Origin: an uncultured Lachnospiraceae bacterium | Lineage (GTDB): Bacteria; Bacillota; Clostridia; Lachnospirales; Lachnospiraceae | DNA length: 64,000 nt | NCBI GenBank assembly: GCA_910579225.1 | Contig: CAJTTI010000015.1 | Coordinates: 1 to 64,000 of the forward strand | Direction of reading: 5' to 3' | In this document: positions 1-8,093 of the stretch, in pieces | Layout of the letters: the number at the start of each line of letters is the position of its first letter | Numbering within the stretch: the stretch's first letter is position 1 | Made by a program: the position numbers and the translations under genes | Notes under the pieces: generated by a model | The model's input: only the letters and a program-made list of their open reading frames with translations | The model's database searches: none | Told to the model about the DNA's origin: nothing

Positions 1-1083
1 AATTCCTTCCGTATAATTTCCCTGTCCTTCCCCCATCTCAGGATCTCCTGTATAGAATTCCTGCACGCCAATCCGATTCCCTTCCGCATCGTATTCAAAA
101 ACATCATATGCTTCTAATATTCCTTCGTCCGTATAACGGTTATATTGTTTCATCTCTCCTTTTTCGTTATATTCAGATGTACTATATCCCATTAAAGTTC
201 CATCCGGATAGTAGTTACTCGTTTTTGTTATATTCCCGTTTGCATCATATTCGTTTATATAATAGTTTCGTAAAATCCCATCATCTTCATATACATTTCT
301 TCTTATTATTTTTCCGTTTAAATCATATTCATAAGTCTCATAGGAATCTAATATTCCATCTTTGTAATAATTTTCGAGCTTTATGGCGTTTCCATCTGCG
401 TCATGCTCATAGATTAATTTTCCATATATTTCTCCCGTAATAGCAGAATAGATATAAGTTTGGATGCAATGTCCCTTTTCATCATAAAGTTTATTACCTA
501 CTCCCGTCTGAGCACCAGAAGCAGTGTAAGACACCGCTCTGTACTCACGTCCGTTCGCATCATAAAAATAATCATGATACCAACTCAAAGCACCCGTCCC
601 ATCATAACCAGACATTCGCCTTATCTGGTTCTCAGAATCTGTTATATTCCCGCTCTCGATCTCGGCAATCTTATCCGCAATCTCTTCATTGTCCCCTGTC
701 TTCTCCAGGCCTTTTTTGAGAATCTTAAGCGCTTCTTCATATTCGCCTCGCCGGATCCAGAGATCGGCCAGACCCAGATAGGCTTCCGCATACATTTCGT
801 CCAGGCCAAGCACTGTCTCGTAATCTGCCTGTGCAAGTGTCAGGTGCTCTTCGGTCTCGCCGCTTAGAATATACGCCCGGCCTCGTGCTATGTACATTTC
901 CGGCTGCTTCGGATCCATCCCAATCGCCTCTGTAAACGCAATGATCGCCTGCTCATACTGCTCTTCTTCCAGATACCGCATACCAAGGTCATACTGCTCC
1001 CTCCAGTTAGACTCTGAAGTTTCACTTTTTCCACATCCCATAAGCAGGCATATTAACAATAACAGCAAACCCGTCTTTTTCAC
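1..1083 (-). CDS. Lipoprotein with TPR and tandem YD-type repeats (3' end cut off)
   Basis: Partial gene; the frame is still open at the left edge (361 codons visible). The GTG start is chosen because in-frame TGA and TAA codons sit directly before it and a GGGAG lies 11 bases upstream. Residues 1-17 form a lipoprotein signal ending in LLMGC, so the protein is probably anchored outside the membrane. Residues about 25-125 are TPR helices; the segment YLEEEQYEQAIIAFTEAI is nearly the same as the TPR in the PP2C protein just upstream. From about residue 140 comes a run of 25-30-residue repeats with the pattern EYDxxGNxxxxxxYxxDG, resembling YD/RHS-like or MORN-variant (YwqK) repeats. It is the last visible gene of the T7SS operon, 19 bases after the phosphatase stop. 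Function unknown; a surface sensor or binding lipoprotein is possible. Confidence 0.8.
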   Translation of the reverse strand, partial: MKKTGLLLLLICLLMGCGKSETSESNWREQYDLGMRYLEEEQYEQAIIAFTEAIGMDPKQPEMYIARGRAYILSGETEEHLTLAQADYETVLGLDEMYAEAYLGLADLWIRRGEYEEALKILKKGLEKTGDNEEIADKIAEIESGNITDSENQIRRMSGYDGTGALSWYHDYFYDANGREYRAVSYTASGAQTGVGNKLYDEKGHCIQTYIYSAITGEIYGKLIYEHDADGNAIKLENYYKDGILDSYETYEYDLNGKIIRRNVYEDDGILRNYYINEYDANGNITKTSNYYPDGTLMGYSTSEYNEKGEMKQYNRYTDEGILEAYDVFEYDAEGNRIGVQEFYTGDPEMGEGQGNYTEGI

Positions 1084-1102
1084 TTATCAGTTTTCTCCCT
1101 TG

Positions 1103-3094
1103 TCAATCTTCCTGTAATTCTTCTGGTACATAAAAATATGCTTCTTCCGGATCATAGGAGACCTGGACTTCATAGACTCGTCCATCTCCGTTGGTCTCTG
1201 CAAAAATATGGTAGGTTCCTCCGGTGTCTGGATAGAGATCCAGGCTGTATCCCGTTCCTCTTCCATCCTCATTCATCACTTCTTCTCTTAAAGTCCCTTT
1301 CCCCAGACTGGAATCCAAAAATATATAAGTACCCATGTCCTGTGCAAAAACACCTTTTTCTTCTATTTCACTGATTTTGAGAATCTCCCGTAATTCCTCT
1401 TCTGTGATTCCCAGGTTAAAAGGGATCTGAAGCATTCCGTCTCTTGCCAGTACCAATGTGTCTGCAGCTTCCAGATTGGCATTAAGCCGGATCCCTCTCC
1501 CCATTACTCCTGACAGATTTTCGTCATAAGTAAGAGACCCCAACCATTCATAATCTGCAGTTGAATACACAGTATAGTCCAGATACCGTTCTTCATGAAG
1601 GGTTGCTTCATAGCGATAAGGATCCGCCTCATAGGTATAAGCATCCCAGGTATCACTCTCTGAATGCCACATAGTATCTGCAGATCCCTCCTGCCAGCTG
1701 GGGATGATCTGTGATGGGAAACTGGCCAGAAGAGCCGCCGAGATTTCGTCGTAGGAATTGTTCATCAAATCATATCCCATTACCTGGATGTCCGCCAGTG
1801 CAAACGAAAATGCGATCTCTGTCTCCTCTGTTCCGTCTTCCGGTCCAGCATTTTCTATATCCCCCTGCACAGACACGCCTTCCAGTTCCTCCATACGTTC
1901 CAGAATCTGTGCATTCTGTGTTGCTGCATAACCATTCCGTAATGTTGTCAAAGCTGCATCTTCGTCTCCAAGACCCAGATATGCCTCTGCCAGACCAAGA
2001 TACGCTTCCACATTTTTATCATCCAGTGATATAGCTTCCGTAAAAGCCACCACAGCCTGCTCATATTCTTCTTCTGTAAGATACTTTTCTCCCAGATTCA
2101 GCTGTTCTCTCAACTGATTGGAGACACTGTCCCGGCTGGCATAGATTATCCCTGCCAAAATCACCACTGCCAGCAGAAATACCGCTGCCATCGCATAAAG
2201 CATAGGTTTTCGTCTCATCATCTTCTCCCTCTCTCTTCCTGCCATTGTACTTCGGTCACTATTTATGGACTTTGTACTTCGGTCCCCGGCAGAGTATAAT
2301 CCTAGTGCAGGTTCTTTCCTTTCCGCCCGCAGCAGAACCAACGTGATATTGTCCCTGCCGCCCCGGTCCAAAGCCATCTGCACCAGTTTCTCCGCTGTAC
2401 TCTCCAGAGTCTTCCCGTCCTGAAATACCTCTGCAATCTCATCATCCATCAATAGATCCGTCACCCCATCGCTGCACAGTAAAAACAAGTCACCTGGTTC
2501 CATATGTACAGGCTCACTAAAGTGCGGCTCAATCATCAACTCCTCCGGACTGATACCCAGATGCTGTGTCAGCGTATGCCATCCCCGGTTCTTTCTGGCC
2601 TCCTCCTCATTCAGAAACCCCATATCTATCATCCTCTGGGCCTCACTGTGGTCCACAGAAAGTTGCCTCAGATTCCCGTCCCTGAAAAAATAGCATCTGC
2701 TGTCGCCTATATTGCAGCTTACAGCTGTATCCCGTTCCAGGTAAAGAGCAGCCATGGTGGTTCCCATCTGCCCGATGCCGCGTCTGCCTGCCTCTGCACA
2801 AATCCTGGCATTGGCCTCCTGTACCTGCTGCTTGGCTTCTGTCTCTATCTGCTCCACAGAACAGGGCCTGAACGTCTCTGCCGCCAGCAGGGCGGCGATT
2901 TCTCCTGCCTCCTCTCCGCCCATACCGTCATAAACCGCCGCCAGCAATCGTTCAGCAGTGCCGATCTTTCGAACAGACTGCTCATTCACATGCACATCTT
3001 CCCGCCAGATTCCAAACAGGTAATAATTATCTTCATTGTTCCTGCGTACTTTGCCCGCATGGGTGACTGCCAGTCCTTCTATCTCCAGATTCAA
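1103..3094 (-). CDS. PP2C-type Ser/Thr phosphatase with TM, TPR and extracellular domain
   Basis: 663 residues from a TTG start. Residues 1-257 are a PP2C domain with its metal ligands: RRNNED (17-22), VYDGMGG (54-60), GDSRCYFF, LLCSDGVTDLL and GGRDNITLVLL. It should remove phosphate from Thr/Ser in the cytoplasm. Then come a basic linker with DRSTMAGRE, one TM helix (about 298-318), TPR helices (325-400) and a 250-residue C-terminal domain of unknown fold, probably extracellular. A longer frame from 3202 exists, but the TTG at 3094 has AGGG seven bases upstream and overlaps the stop of the preceding 44-residue gene (TTGA), so coupled translation is likely. The STMA motif matches the repeats inside the kinase upstream, suggesting the phosphatase is itself phosphorylated. 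Confidence 0.85.
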   Translation of the reverse strand: MNLEIEGLAVTHAGKVRRNNEDNYYLFGIWREDVHVNEQSVRKIGTAERLLAAVYDGMGGEEAGEIAALLAAETFRPCSVEQIETEAKQQVQEANARICAEAGRRGIGQMGTTMAALYLERDTAVSCNIGDSRCYFFRDGNLRQLSVDHSEAQRMIDMGFLNEEEARKNRGWHTLTQHLGISPEELMIEPHFSEPVHMEPGDLFLLCSDGVTDLLMDDEIAEVFQDGKTLESTAEKLVQMALDRGGRDNITLVLLRAERKEPALGLYSAGDRSTKSINSDRSTMAGREREKMMRRKPMLYAMAAVFLLAVVILAGIIYASRDSVSNQLREQLNLGEKYLTEEEYEQAVVAFTEAISLDDKNVEAYLGLAEAYLGLGDEDAALTTLRNGYAATQNAQILERMEELEGVSVQGDIENAGPEDGTEETEIAFSFALADIQVMGYDLMNNSYDEISAALLASFPSQIIPSWQEGSADTMWHSESDTWDAYTYEADPYRYEATLHEERYLDYTVYSTADYEWLGSLTYDENLSGVMGRGIRLNANLEAADTLVLARDGMLQIPFNLGITEEELREILKISEIEEKGVFAQDMGTYIFLDSSLGKGTLREEVMNEDGRGTGYSLDLYPDTGGTYHIFAETNGDGRVYEVQVSYDPEEAYFYVPEELQED

Positions 3095-3225
3095 TATTTT
3101 TCCCTCATACTCTGTTCCACTTTTCGCCTCTCGGCAGGCCCTGTCACTGCCATTACAACAGTTGCCAGTAACGCTGCACTCAAAAGTACAGCACCGGCGC
3201 AAAGAGTCATCATTCCAACTGTCAT
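3091..3225 (-). CDS. Small single-TM protein (44 aa)
   Basis: A 44-residue frame fills the gap between the kinase (stop at 3247) and the phosphatase. It starts MTVGMMTLCAGAVLLSAALL, giving one hydrophobic helix of about 22 residues, followed by a short charged tail ending REKY. The start has GGGAG three bases away; a second ATG four codons later would have better spacing. Its TGA overlaps the phosphatase TTG start, so it would drive coupled translation of that gene. It could be a small membrane partner of the kinase/phosphatase pair, or mainly a translational coupler. No family recognised. Confidence 0.55.
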   Translation of the reverse strand: MTVGMMTLCAGAVLLSAALLATVVMAVTGPAERRKVEQSMREKY

Positions 3226-3246
3226 CTTCTCTCCCTTCCCGGCTCC

Positions 3247-5592
3247 CTACAGCCAGCCGCCGTCTCTCAGATCCGTCAGCATCTGCTCCAACATCTGCAT
3301 CTCCTGATCCTGGTCCTGACCGCCATAGAGTTCCAGCGCCTTATCCGCATATTCTTTCATCTGCCAGTAATCCCGGTCGGCATTTTCTTTATTCTGCTGC
3401 TTGTCTGCTTCCAGATATGCAAACCTTTTATAGACCGCATAATTGTCCGGATATTTCTCCAGCATCTGAATCAGCATCTCCTCTGCCTTACTGTATTCGT
3501 CCATCTGTTCATAGAGAATGGCGATATTCTCCATCATTTGTCTTGTGGAATATCCATTCCCGTACAGATATTCAAAACGTTCCAGAGCCTTTTCATAATA
3601 TTCCTGACGGACTGTCTCATCTGATTCTGCTTTCCGCGCATAGGCATCTGCCAGACGTTCACTGATGTTCATCGCCGATGCAGCGCCGCCGAAACGATTT
3701 TCCTCCTGTTCCAAAAGGCCAATCTCCTGGTCGATATACGCAGCTCCCAGCTCACGATAGATCCGGTCGCACAGAAGAACCGCCCTTTTTCTCAGCTGAT
3801 CCTCCTCCGCTGCAGAAACTGCAGCAAGAAGAAATTCCTGTGCCGCTCCATGCTCTCCCTTTGCAAATGCAATCTCACCCTGCACCATATAGATCGAATC
3901 TTCTCCCAGGTGAAGAGCTGTCGCCTGGTCCAATACGGACTCTGCCTCCTGTACCTTTCCCTGTTTCGCCAGCGCGATGGCATAATCCCTGTAATAAAGA
4001 CTATTCTGACTGTATTGATCTATAGCATTCTTCAGATTCAGTTCTGCGTTTGAATAATCCTCTTTCTCCATATAACAGTTACCCAGCACATAATAAATAT
4101 CTCCAAGTATACTCTGGTCTTTCTCATCTCTCACCCGATAAACCGGATTCAGCAGAATATCTATTGCATACCGGATACAGTCATCATAACTGCCGGACTG
4201 GTACAGACGAAGTGTCTCGCTTCCGTAAGCCTCAATCCGCTCTGGTCGAATCTCCATAGATGAAGCCAGAACTGCAGACGCCTCGTCAAAGCTGCCCTCT
4301 GCCATACATGCCTCTGCCCGTTCGATTCCCCGGTTATAATCTATATCTTTCTCTCTCTGACGTACTGCCCAGCCGCTTCCCAGAAGAGCAGCGCCTGCCA
4401 GATACAGAATCCCTGTCATTATCTTCCTGTTCCGGCGCCTTTTCCGGTAATTTTGATATTCTGTATCCAGCTCGTAGATATGACGAAATGCATGCAGCAG
4501 CTCTCCGCCGTTCTGGTACCTGTCTTCTGGACGCAGTTCCATCATCTTCTTCAAAATATGAACAAAACCTTCGCTCAGCTCCACACCGCACTGGTCGACA
4601 GGAACGATTTGCTCGAAATCTCTTCCAGGCTTTATGCCGGTCACCAGGTGATACAATGTGGCTCCAAGGCTGTAGACATCCGAACATTCGTCCACACCAC
4701 GCCCTATGGTTCCCTTTATCGTTCGCCCTGTCTCTGTCTCGTCTGCTTCTACTTCTTTGGAGACCGTTCGATTCACATCCCCGGCTGTCTCTGCTCTTCC
4801 TGCTACTGTCCGGCTTTCGCTTCTGTCTGCTATCGTAAGTTCATCATCCGCTGCCATGGTGGAGGTCTCTTCATGGACAGCCACTGTAGGGTCGTCCCCG
4901 GCCGCCATAGTGGAGGTCTCTCCGCAAGCGGCTACTGTAGGGTCGTCATCTGCTGCCATGGTGGAAGTCTCTTCCCGGACAGCTGCCATCGTTCTGGTTT
5001 CCTCTTTGGAAGATGGCTTTTTCCTGTCTTCCGTAAACTGCTGGTATCTTGCCAGACTGGGATACTGCTCCGGCGGTGAATACCCTCCGCTGATTCCCGT
5101 GGAGTTCTTCATACTGCTGTCAAACGCCAAAGAGATGTTGAAATCAATCAAACAGATCTTTCCCTCTGGAGTTAACATAATATTGGCCGGTTTAATGTCA
5201 CTGTGAACCACCGGAGGATTCTGGTTGTGAAGATATTCCAATGCCTCCGCAAGCTCCTCTGCCCAGGCAAGGACCTGCTTCTGGGAAAATCTTCCTTCCT
5301 CCACAAGCGCTTTATCCAGACTTTTCCCCGGAATATAATCCATAACCGTGTAGATCTCATCGTCGATTTCCAGAAAATCATATACTCTTGGAAGATATGT
5401 ATGTTTGATCTTTTTCAGAATATCTGCTTCGGCTCTGCTGTCCAGAATTCCTTTTACTTTCTCTTTGATCTTTTTGACCACCACATAGGTTTTCAGCCGT
5501 TCGTGGTATGCCCGGTACACGACTCCGCCACCGCCGGAGCCGATCTCGTCAATCAAAGTATAGGTATCATTCAATTTTTTCCCTCTTTCCAT
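3247..5592 (-). CDS. Membrane Ser/Thr protein kinase with repeat insert and TPR ectodomain
   Basis: 781 residues. The Hanks-type kinase domain covers about 1-180 plus 300-370: glycine loop GSGGGGVVY (18-26), VVVKK lysine, catalytic loop HSDIKPANIM (Asp132) and metal-binding DFN (150-152) in place of DFG. The activation segment ends PPEQ, then 120 residues intervene before DVYSLGATLYHLVTG. That insert holds three 17-residue repeats, first unit ETSTMAADDDPTVAACG, plus further TV/TI motifs. One TM helix (about 391-410) is followed by a long TPR region to the C-terminus, probably outside the cell. HSD and DFN are unusual but keep both catalytic aspartates, so activity is plausible. Start supported by GGGAG seven bases upstream. 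It sits between a second kinase and a PP2C phosphatase in the T7SS operon. Confidence 0.9.
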   Translation of the reverse strand: MERGKKLNDTYTLIDEIGSGGGGVVYRAYHERLKTYVVVKKIKEKVKGILDSRAEADILKKIKHTYLPRVYDFLEIDDEIYTVMDYIPGKSLDKALVEEGRFSQKQVLAWAEELAEALEYLHNQNPPVVHSDIKPANIMLTPEGKICLIDFNISLAFDSSMKNSTGISGGYSPPEQYPSLARYQQFTEDRKKPSSKEETRTMAAVREETSTMAADDDPTVAACGETSTMAAGDDPTVAVHEETSTMAADDELTIADRSESRTVAGRAETAGDVNRTVSKEVEADETETGRTIKGTIGRGVDECSDVYSLGATLYHLVTGIKPGRDFEQIVPVDQCGVELSEGFVHILKKMMELRPEDRYQNGGELLHAFRHIYELDTEYQNYRKRRRNRKIMTGILYLAGAALLGSGWAVRQREKDIDYNRGIERAEACMAEGSFDEASAVLASSMEIRPERIEAYGSETLRLYQSGSYDDCIRYAIDILLNPVYRVRDEKDQSILGDIYYVLGNCYMEKEDYSNAELNLKNAIDQYSQNSLYYRDYAIALAKQGKVQEAESVLDQATALHLGEDSIYMVQGEIAFAKGEHGAAQEFLLAAVSAAEEDQLRKRAVLLCDRIYRELGAAYIDQEIGLLEQEENRFGGAASAMNISERLADAYARKAESDETVRQEYYEKALERFEYLYGNGYSTRQMMENIAILYEQMDEYSKAEEMLIQMLEKYPDNYAVYKRFAYLEADKQQNKENADRDYWQMKEYADKALELYGGQDQDQEMQMLEQMLTDLRDGGWL
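4812..5000 (-). repeat. 51-bp in-frame minisatellite inside the kinase gene
   Basis: The element beginning GCCATGGTGG (plus strand) recurs at 4853, 4904 and 4955, exactly 51 bases apart, with a shortened copy 30 bases on at 4985. It encodes three 17-residue units: ETSTMAADDDPTVAACG, ETSTMAAGDDPTVAVHE and ETSTMAADDELTIADRS. DNA-level identity between units is high, so copy number could change by slippage or recombination without breaking the frame. Confidence 0.92.
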
Positions 5593-5607
5593 GACCGCTC
5601 TCCCTTT

Positions 5608-8076
5608 TTATGCAGATTTTCTCTTTCCTCTTTGGTAAAACACCAACATACAGATCAACAAAAGAATTACTGTAATCAGCCATCCTGCTGTATATTTTAC
5701 AATATATGATTCCTCCGGCAAGCTGCTGCTGCCGAACAACAGGCAGCCCGCTACCATACCCGCGCAGCACAGCAAAACCACAATCCCCGTTTTCCCCTGC
5801 TGTTGAAGCCCTGCCGCTGCCACATAGCAAACCGCCATAAACAGATATCCAATTGAAATCAGTGTGACATACGCAGCAACGTTCCATCCAAAGAGAGTAT
5901 AATTTATCATATTTGTGCCAACTGCCATTCCAAACAACCAGAGAGCCAGAATAAATCCAATTCCCATCCATGTATGCAGCCAGAATCCTTTCCTCCTGTC
6001 GCCGTTCTCTAATGTGAGAACAGTTACAGACAGAAAAAGACTCAAAATTCCCCAAAACGCCACCGTACCATTTAAGGAAAAGGTATACAGATTCAGGACA
6101 CCGGAAAACACATTATAATACTGGTAACCTCTTGTAAAAAAGATTGCCACACAGGAGAGAATCCCTGCCGCGCTCAGAATGCCGAAAGGCAATGCTGTCC
6201 TCATATATGCCGCTGACTCTGTTCCATAGAGCCGTAGTTCCCTGATTTTCAGCCTGTCTGCTTCGTCTCCCCGATTCCACACAACCAAAAGCAGCACTGA
6301 GGCCAAAGTCTCCAGGCAGAACGAGGACACACCGGTCCAGATTCCCACAGCTTCCGGGGAATACAGTCTCTGAAGAATCAGTACCCGGCTGCACAGGAGA
6401 TAATTTCCTCCATGAACTGCCAGCAGAATCATCAGAGGAACAAGCGTTCTGCTCTGTATCCATAAAAGTGTAAAGAGGCATCCGCATACTGTCAGTGGAA
6501 TCAGACTGGCAAAAATCAGTCCGCATGGAAGACGCCCAATACATCCGGCACCTGCAAATACCGCTCCTGTAAGGATTGAACAAAATACGGCCGTGTGAAT
6601 TGTATCATGCAGTTCTTCTCTGCCGTTCTTTCGTGCATTCATCACAAACCCAACCGTACATCCAACACTGAGTACGGTCGAGAGCAGACTGTATACCCTG
6701 AAATACACCAAGCTGTCCGGAACCATCCCACTCTGTGTCAGGTAAATTCCGAACACGCGCTGTGCTGCATACCACATAGATAAAACCGCCAGGCCGGCAT
6801 ACATGGATATCGCACGTCCTCCCAGCGCCCGGAAACCGGGTCCCCGCTGCCTGTCACTGACCAGCTGCCCGTTTTCAGCTGACTGGTCTGCCGCCTCCTT
6901 TCTGCCATCAGTCTCCTGATCTTCTTGGTCATCAAATACAGACGTCAGCTCCTCTGACTCTTCCGCAAGTACTGTCTCCTGCTCTCCCCCGACAACCGTG
7001 GACATGTGTTCATTTTCATATGTATTTTCTACTGCCACCGTCTCCGGTTCTTCTTCAAATGCAGGCACAGTTTCCTGTTCATAAACACCTTGATCTGCTC
7101 CGCTGATCAGTACGCCTGTCTCCGGTTCCTCGTCGTCCCAGAAGAAATCCTCTTCCTCATACGGCTCCATATGCAGATTTCCCAGAGCTTTTTCCATATC
7201 TTTTATACTGTGGAATCTTTGTTTCGGATCATAGGCACAGGCCTGAAGAATCACTGCATGCAGGGCATCCGAGCCGTATTTCGGAGCCGGCAGCACCTCT
7301 CCGCTTAATCTGCGTCGCTGCGCCTCATCATTCTGGCTGACCGAAGGCACTGCCGGAGGCAGAGGAAGGAAAGGCAGACGGCGTTCATTCAGAAGCCAGT
7401 ACAGCACAAGTCCCAGTGAATACATATCCACAGAAGCATTATATGGCTTTCCCTGATAAACTTCAGGCGCCATATAGGCATACGTCCCTGTCTTCGTCGC
7501 ACCAGTCGTATGTTCCATAGACCGGGCAATACCAAAATCTCCAAGCTTGTAATCGCCGAATTCATTGATGAAAATGTTCTGCGGCTTAATATCTCTGTGT
7601 ACGATTCCTTTCCTTCCGCAAAGTTCCAGCGCCTTGCAGATATCCATTCCCACCTTGATTACCTCCGACTCCTCAAGTCCGTTCTCTTGGTTATAATAAT
7701 TAGGCAGAGAGGTCAGAAGCTCCATACGAATCAGAATATCCCATCCATGAGTTCTTTCATTTGGGATGATCCTGTGCTCTTCATAACTGACAATATGAGA
7801 AGTCCCTTTGAACTGCGCCATAAGGGCAAATTCTTTTTCTATATCACTCATCTGGTTCCGAAAGATCGATGTAATACTCTCATCATCATATCCGTCGTCC
7901 TTATAAGACAGATAATCATCTTCTGACGGAGGAATAGAGATCACCTTCAGCGCAGACCGGTAATCCCCCACTACATTCTCATCCATCTTGCGTACCTCGT
8001 ACACTTTACCGAAGCCGCCTTTCCCGACTACCCGGATTGTCTCCCAGCCGGGCCATAGTTCTCTTATTTCAGACAT
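5608..8076 (-). CDS. Ser/Thr protein kinase fused to a 12-TM membrane domain
   Basis: 822 residues from the ATG at 8076, chosen over a TTG seven codons upstream because AGGAGAGGG lies seven bases before it. Residues 1-300 are a complete Hanks-type kinase: GKGGFGKVYEV (18-28), SALKVI lysine, HRDIKPQNIF (160-169), DFG (180-182), YMAPE, DMYSLGLVLYWLL. Residues 301-410 are an acidic linker with several Thr motifs (QETVPAFE, PETVAVE, MSTVVGGE, QETVLAEE, LTSVFDDQ), likely phospho-sites for FHA domains. Residues 420-815 contain about 12 hydrophobic helices with no recognised transporter family. A kinase on a polytopic membrane domain is unusual; in this locus it could be a membrane sensor or scaffold for the secretion machine (inference). 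Sixteen bases separate its stop from the next kinase gene. Confidence 0.88.
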   Translation of the reverse strand: MSEIRELWPGWETIRVVGKGGFGKVYEVRKMDENVVGDYRSALKVISIPPSEDDYLSYKDDGYDDESITSIFRNQMSDIEKEFALMAQFKGTSHIVSYEEHRIIPNERTHGWDILIRMELLTSLPNYYNQENGLEESEVIKVGMDICKALELCGRKGIVHRDIKPQNIFINEFGDYKLGDFGIARSMEHTTGATKTGTYAYMAPEVYQGKPYNASVDMYSLGLVLYWLLNERRLPFLPLPPAVPSVSQNDEAQRRRLSGEVLPAPKYGSDALHAVILQACAYDPKQRFHSIKDMEKALGNLHMEPYEEEDFFWDDEEPETGVLISGADQGVYEQETVPAFEEEPETVAVENTYENEHMSTVVGGEQETVLAEESEELTSVFDDQEDQETDGRKEAADQSAENGQLVSDRQRGPGFRALGGRAISMYAGLAVLSMWYAAQRVFGIYLTQSGMVPDSLVYFRVYSLLSTVLSVGCTVGFVMNARKNGREELHDTIHTAVFCSILTGAVFAGAGCIGRLPCGLIFASLIPLTVCGCLFTLLWIQSRTLVPLMILLAVHGGNYLLCSRVLILQRLYSPEAVGIWTGVSSFCLETLASVLLLVVWNRGDEADRLKIRELRLYGTESAAYMRTALPFGILSAAGILSCVAIFFTRGYQYYNVFSGVLNLYTFSLNGTVAFWGILSLFLSVTVLTLENGDRRKGFWLHTWMGIGFILALWLFGMAVGTNMINYTLFGWNVAAYVTLISIGYLFMAVCYVAAAGLQQQGKTGIVVLLCCAGMVAGCLLFGSSSLPEESYIVKYTAGWLITVILLLICMLVFYQRGKRKSA

Positions 8077-8093
8077 CACAATTCCCTCTCCTG

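Noticed and set aside
4812..5000. Possible CRISPR array
   Set aside because: The units are contiguous and coding, with no unique spacers.
4260..5206. Several plus-strand frames with Ser/Val-rich repeats
   Set aside because: They mirror the 51-bp repeats of the minus-strand kinase; no ribosome sites or domains.
3247..5592. Pseudokinase
   Set aside because: Glycine loop, Lys, catalytic Asp and metal-binding Asp are all kept; only the Arg of HRD and the Gly of DFG differ.
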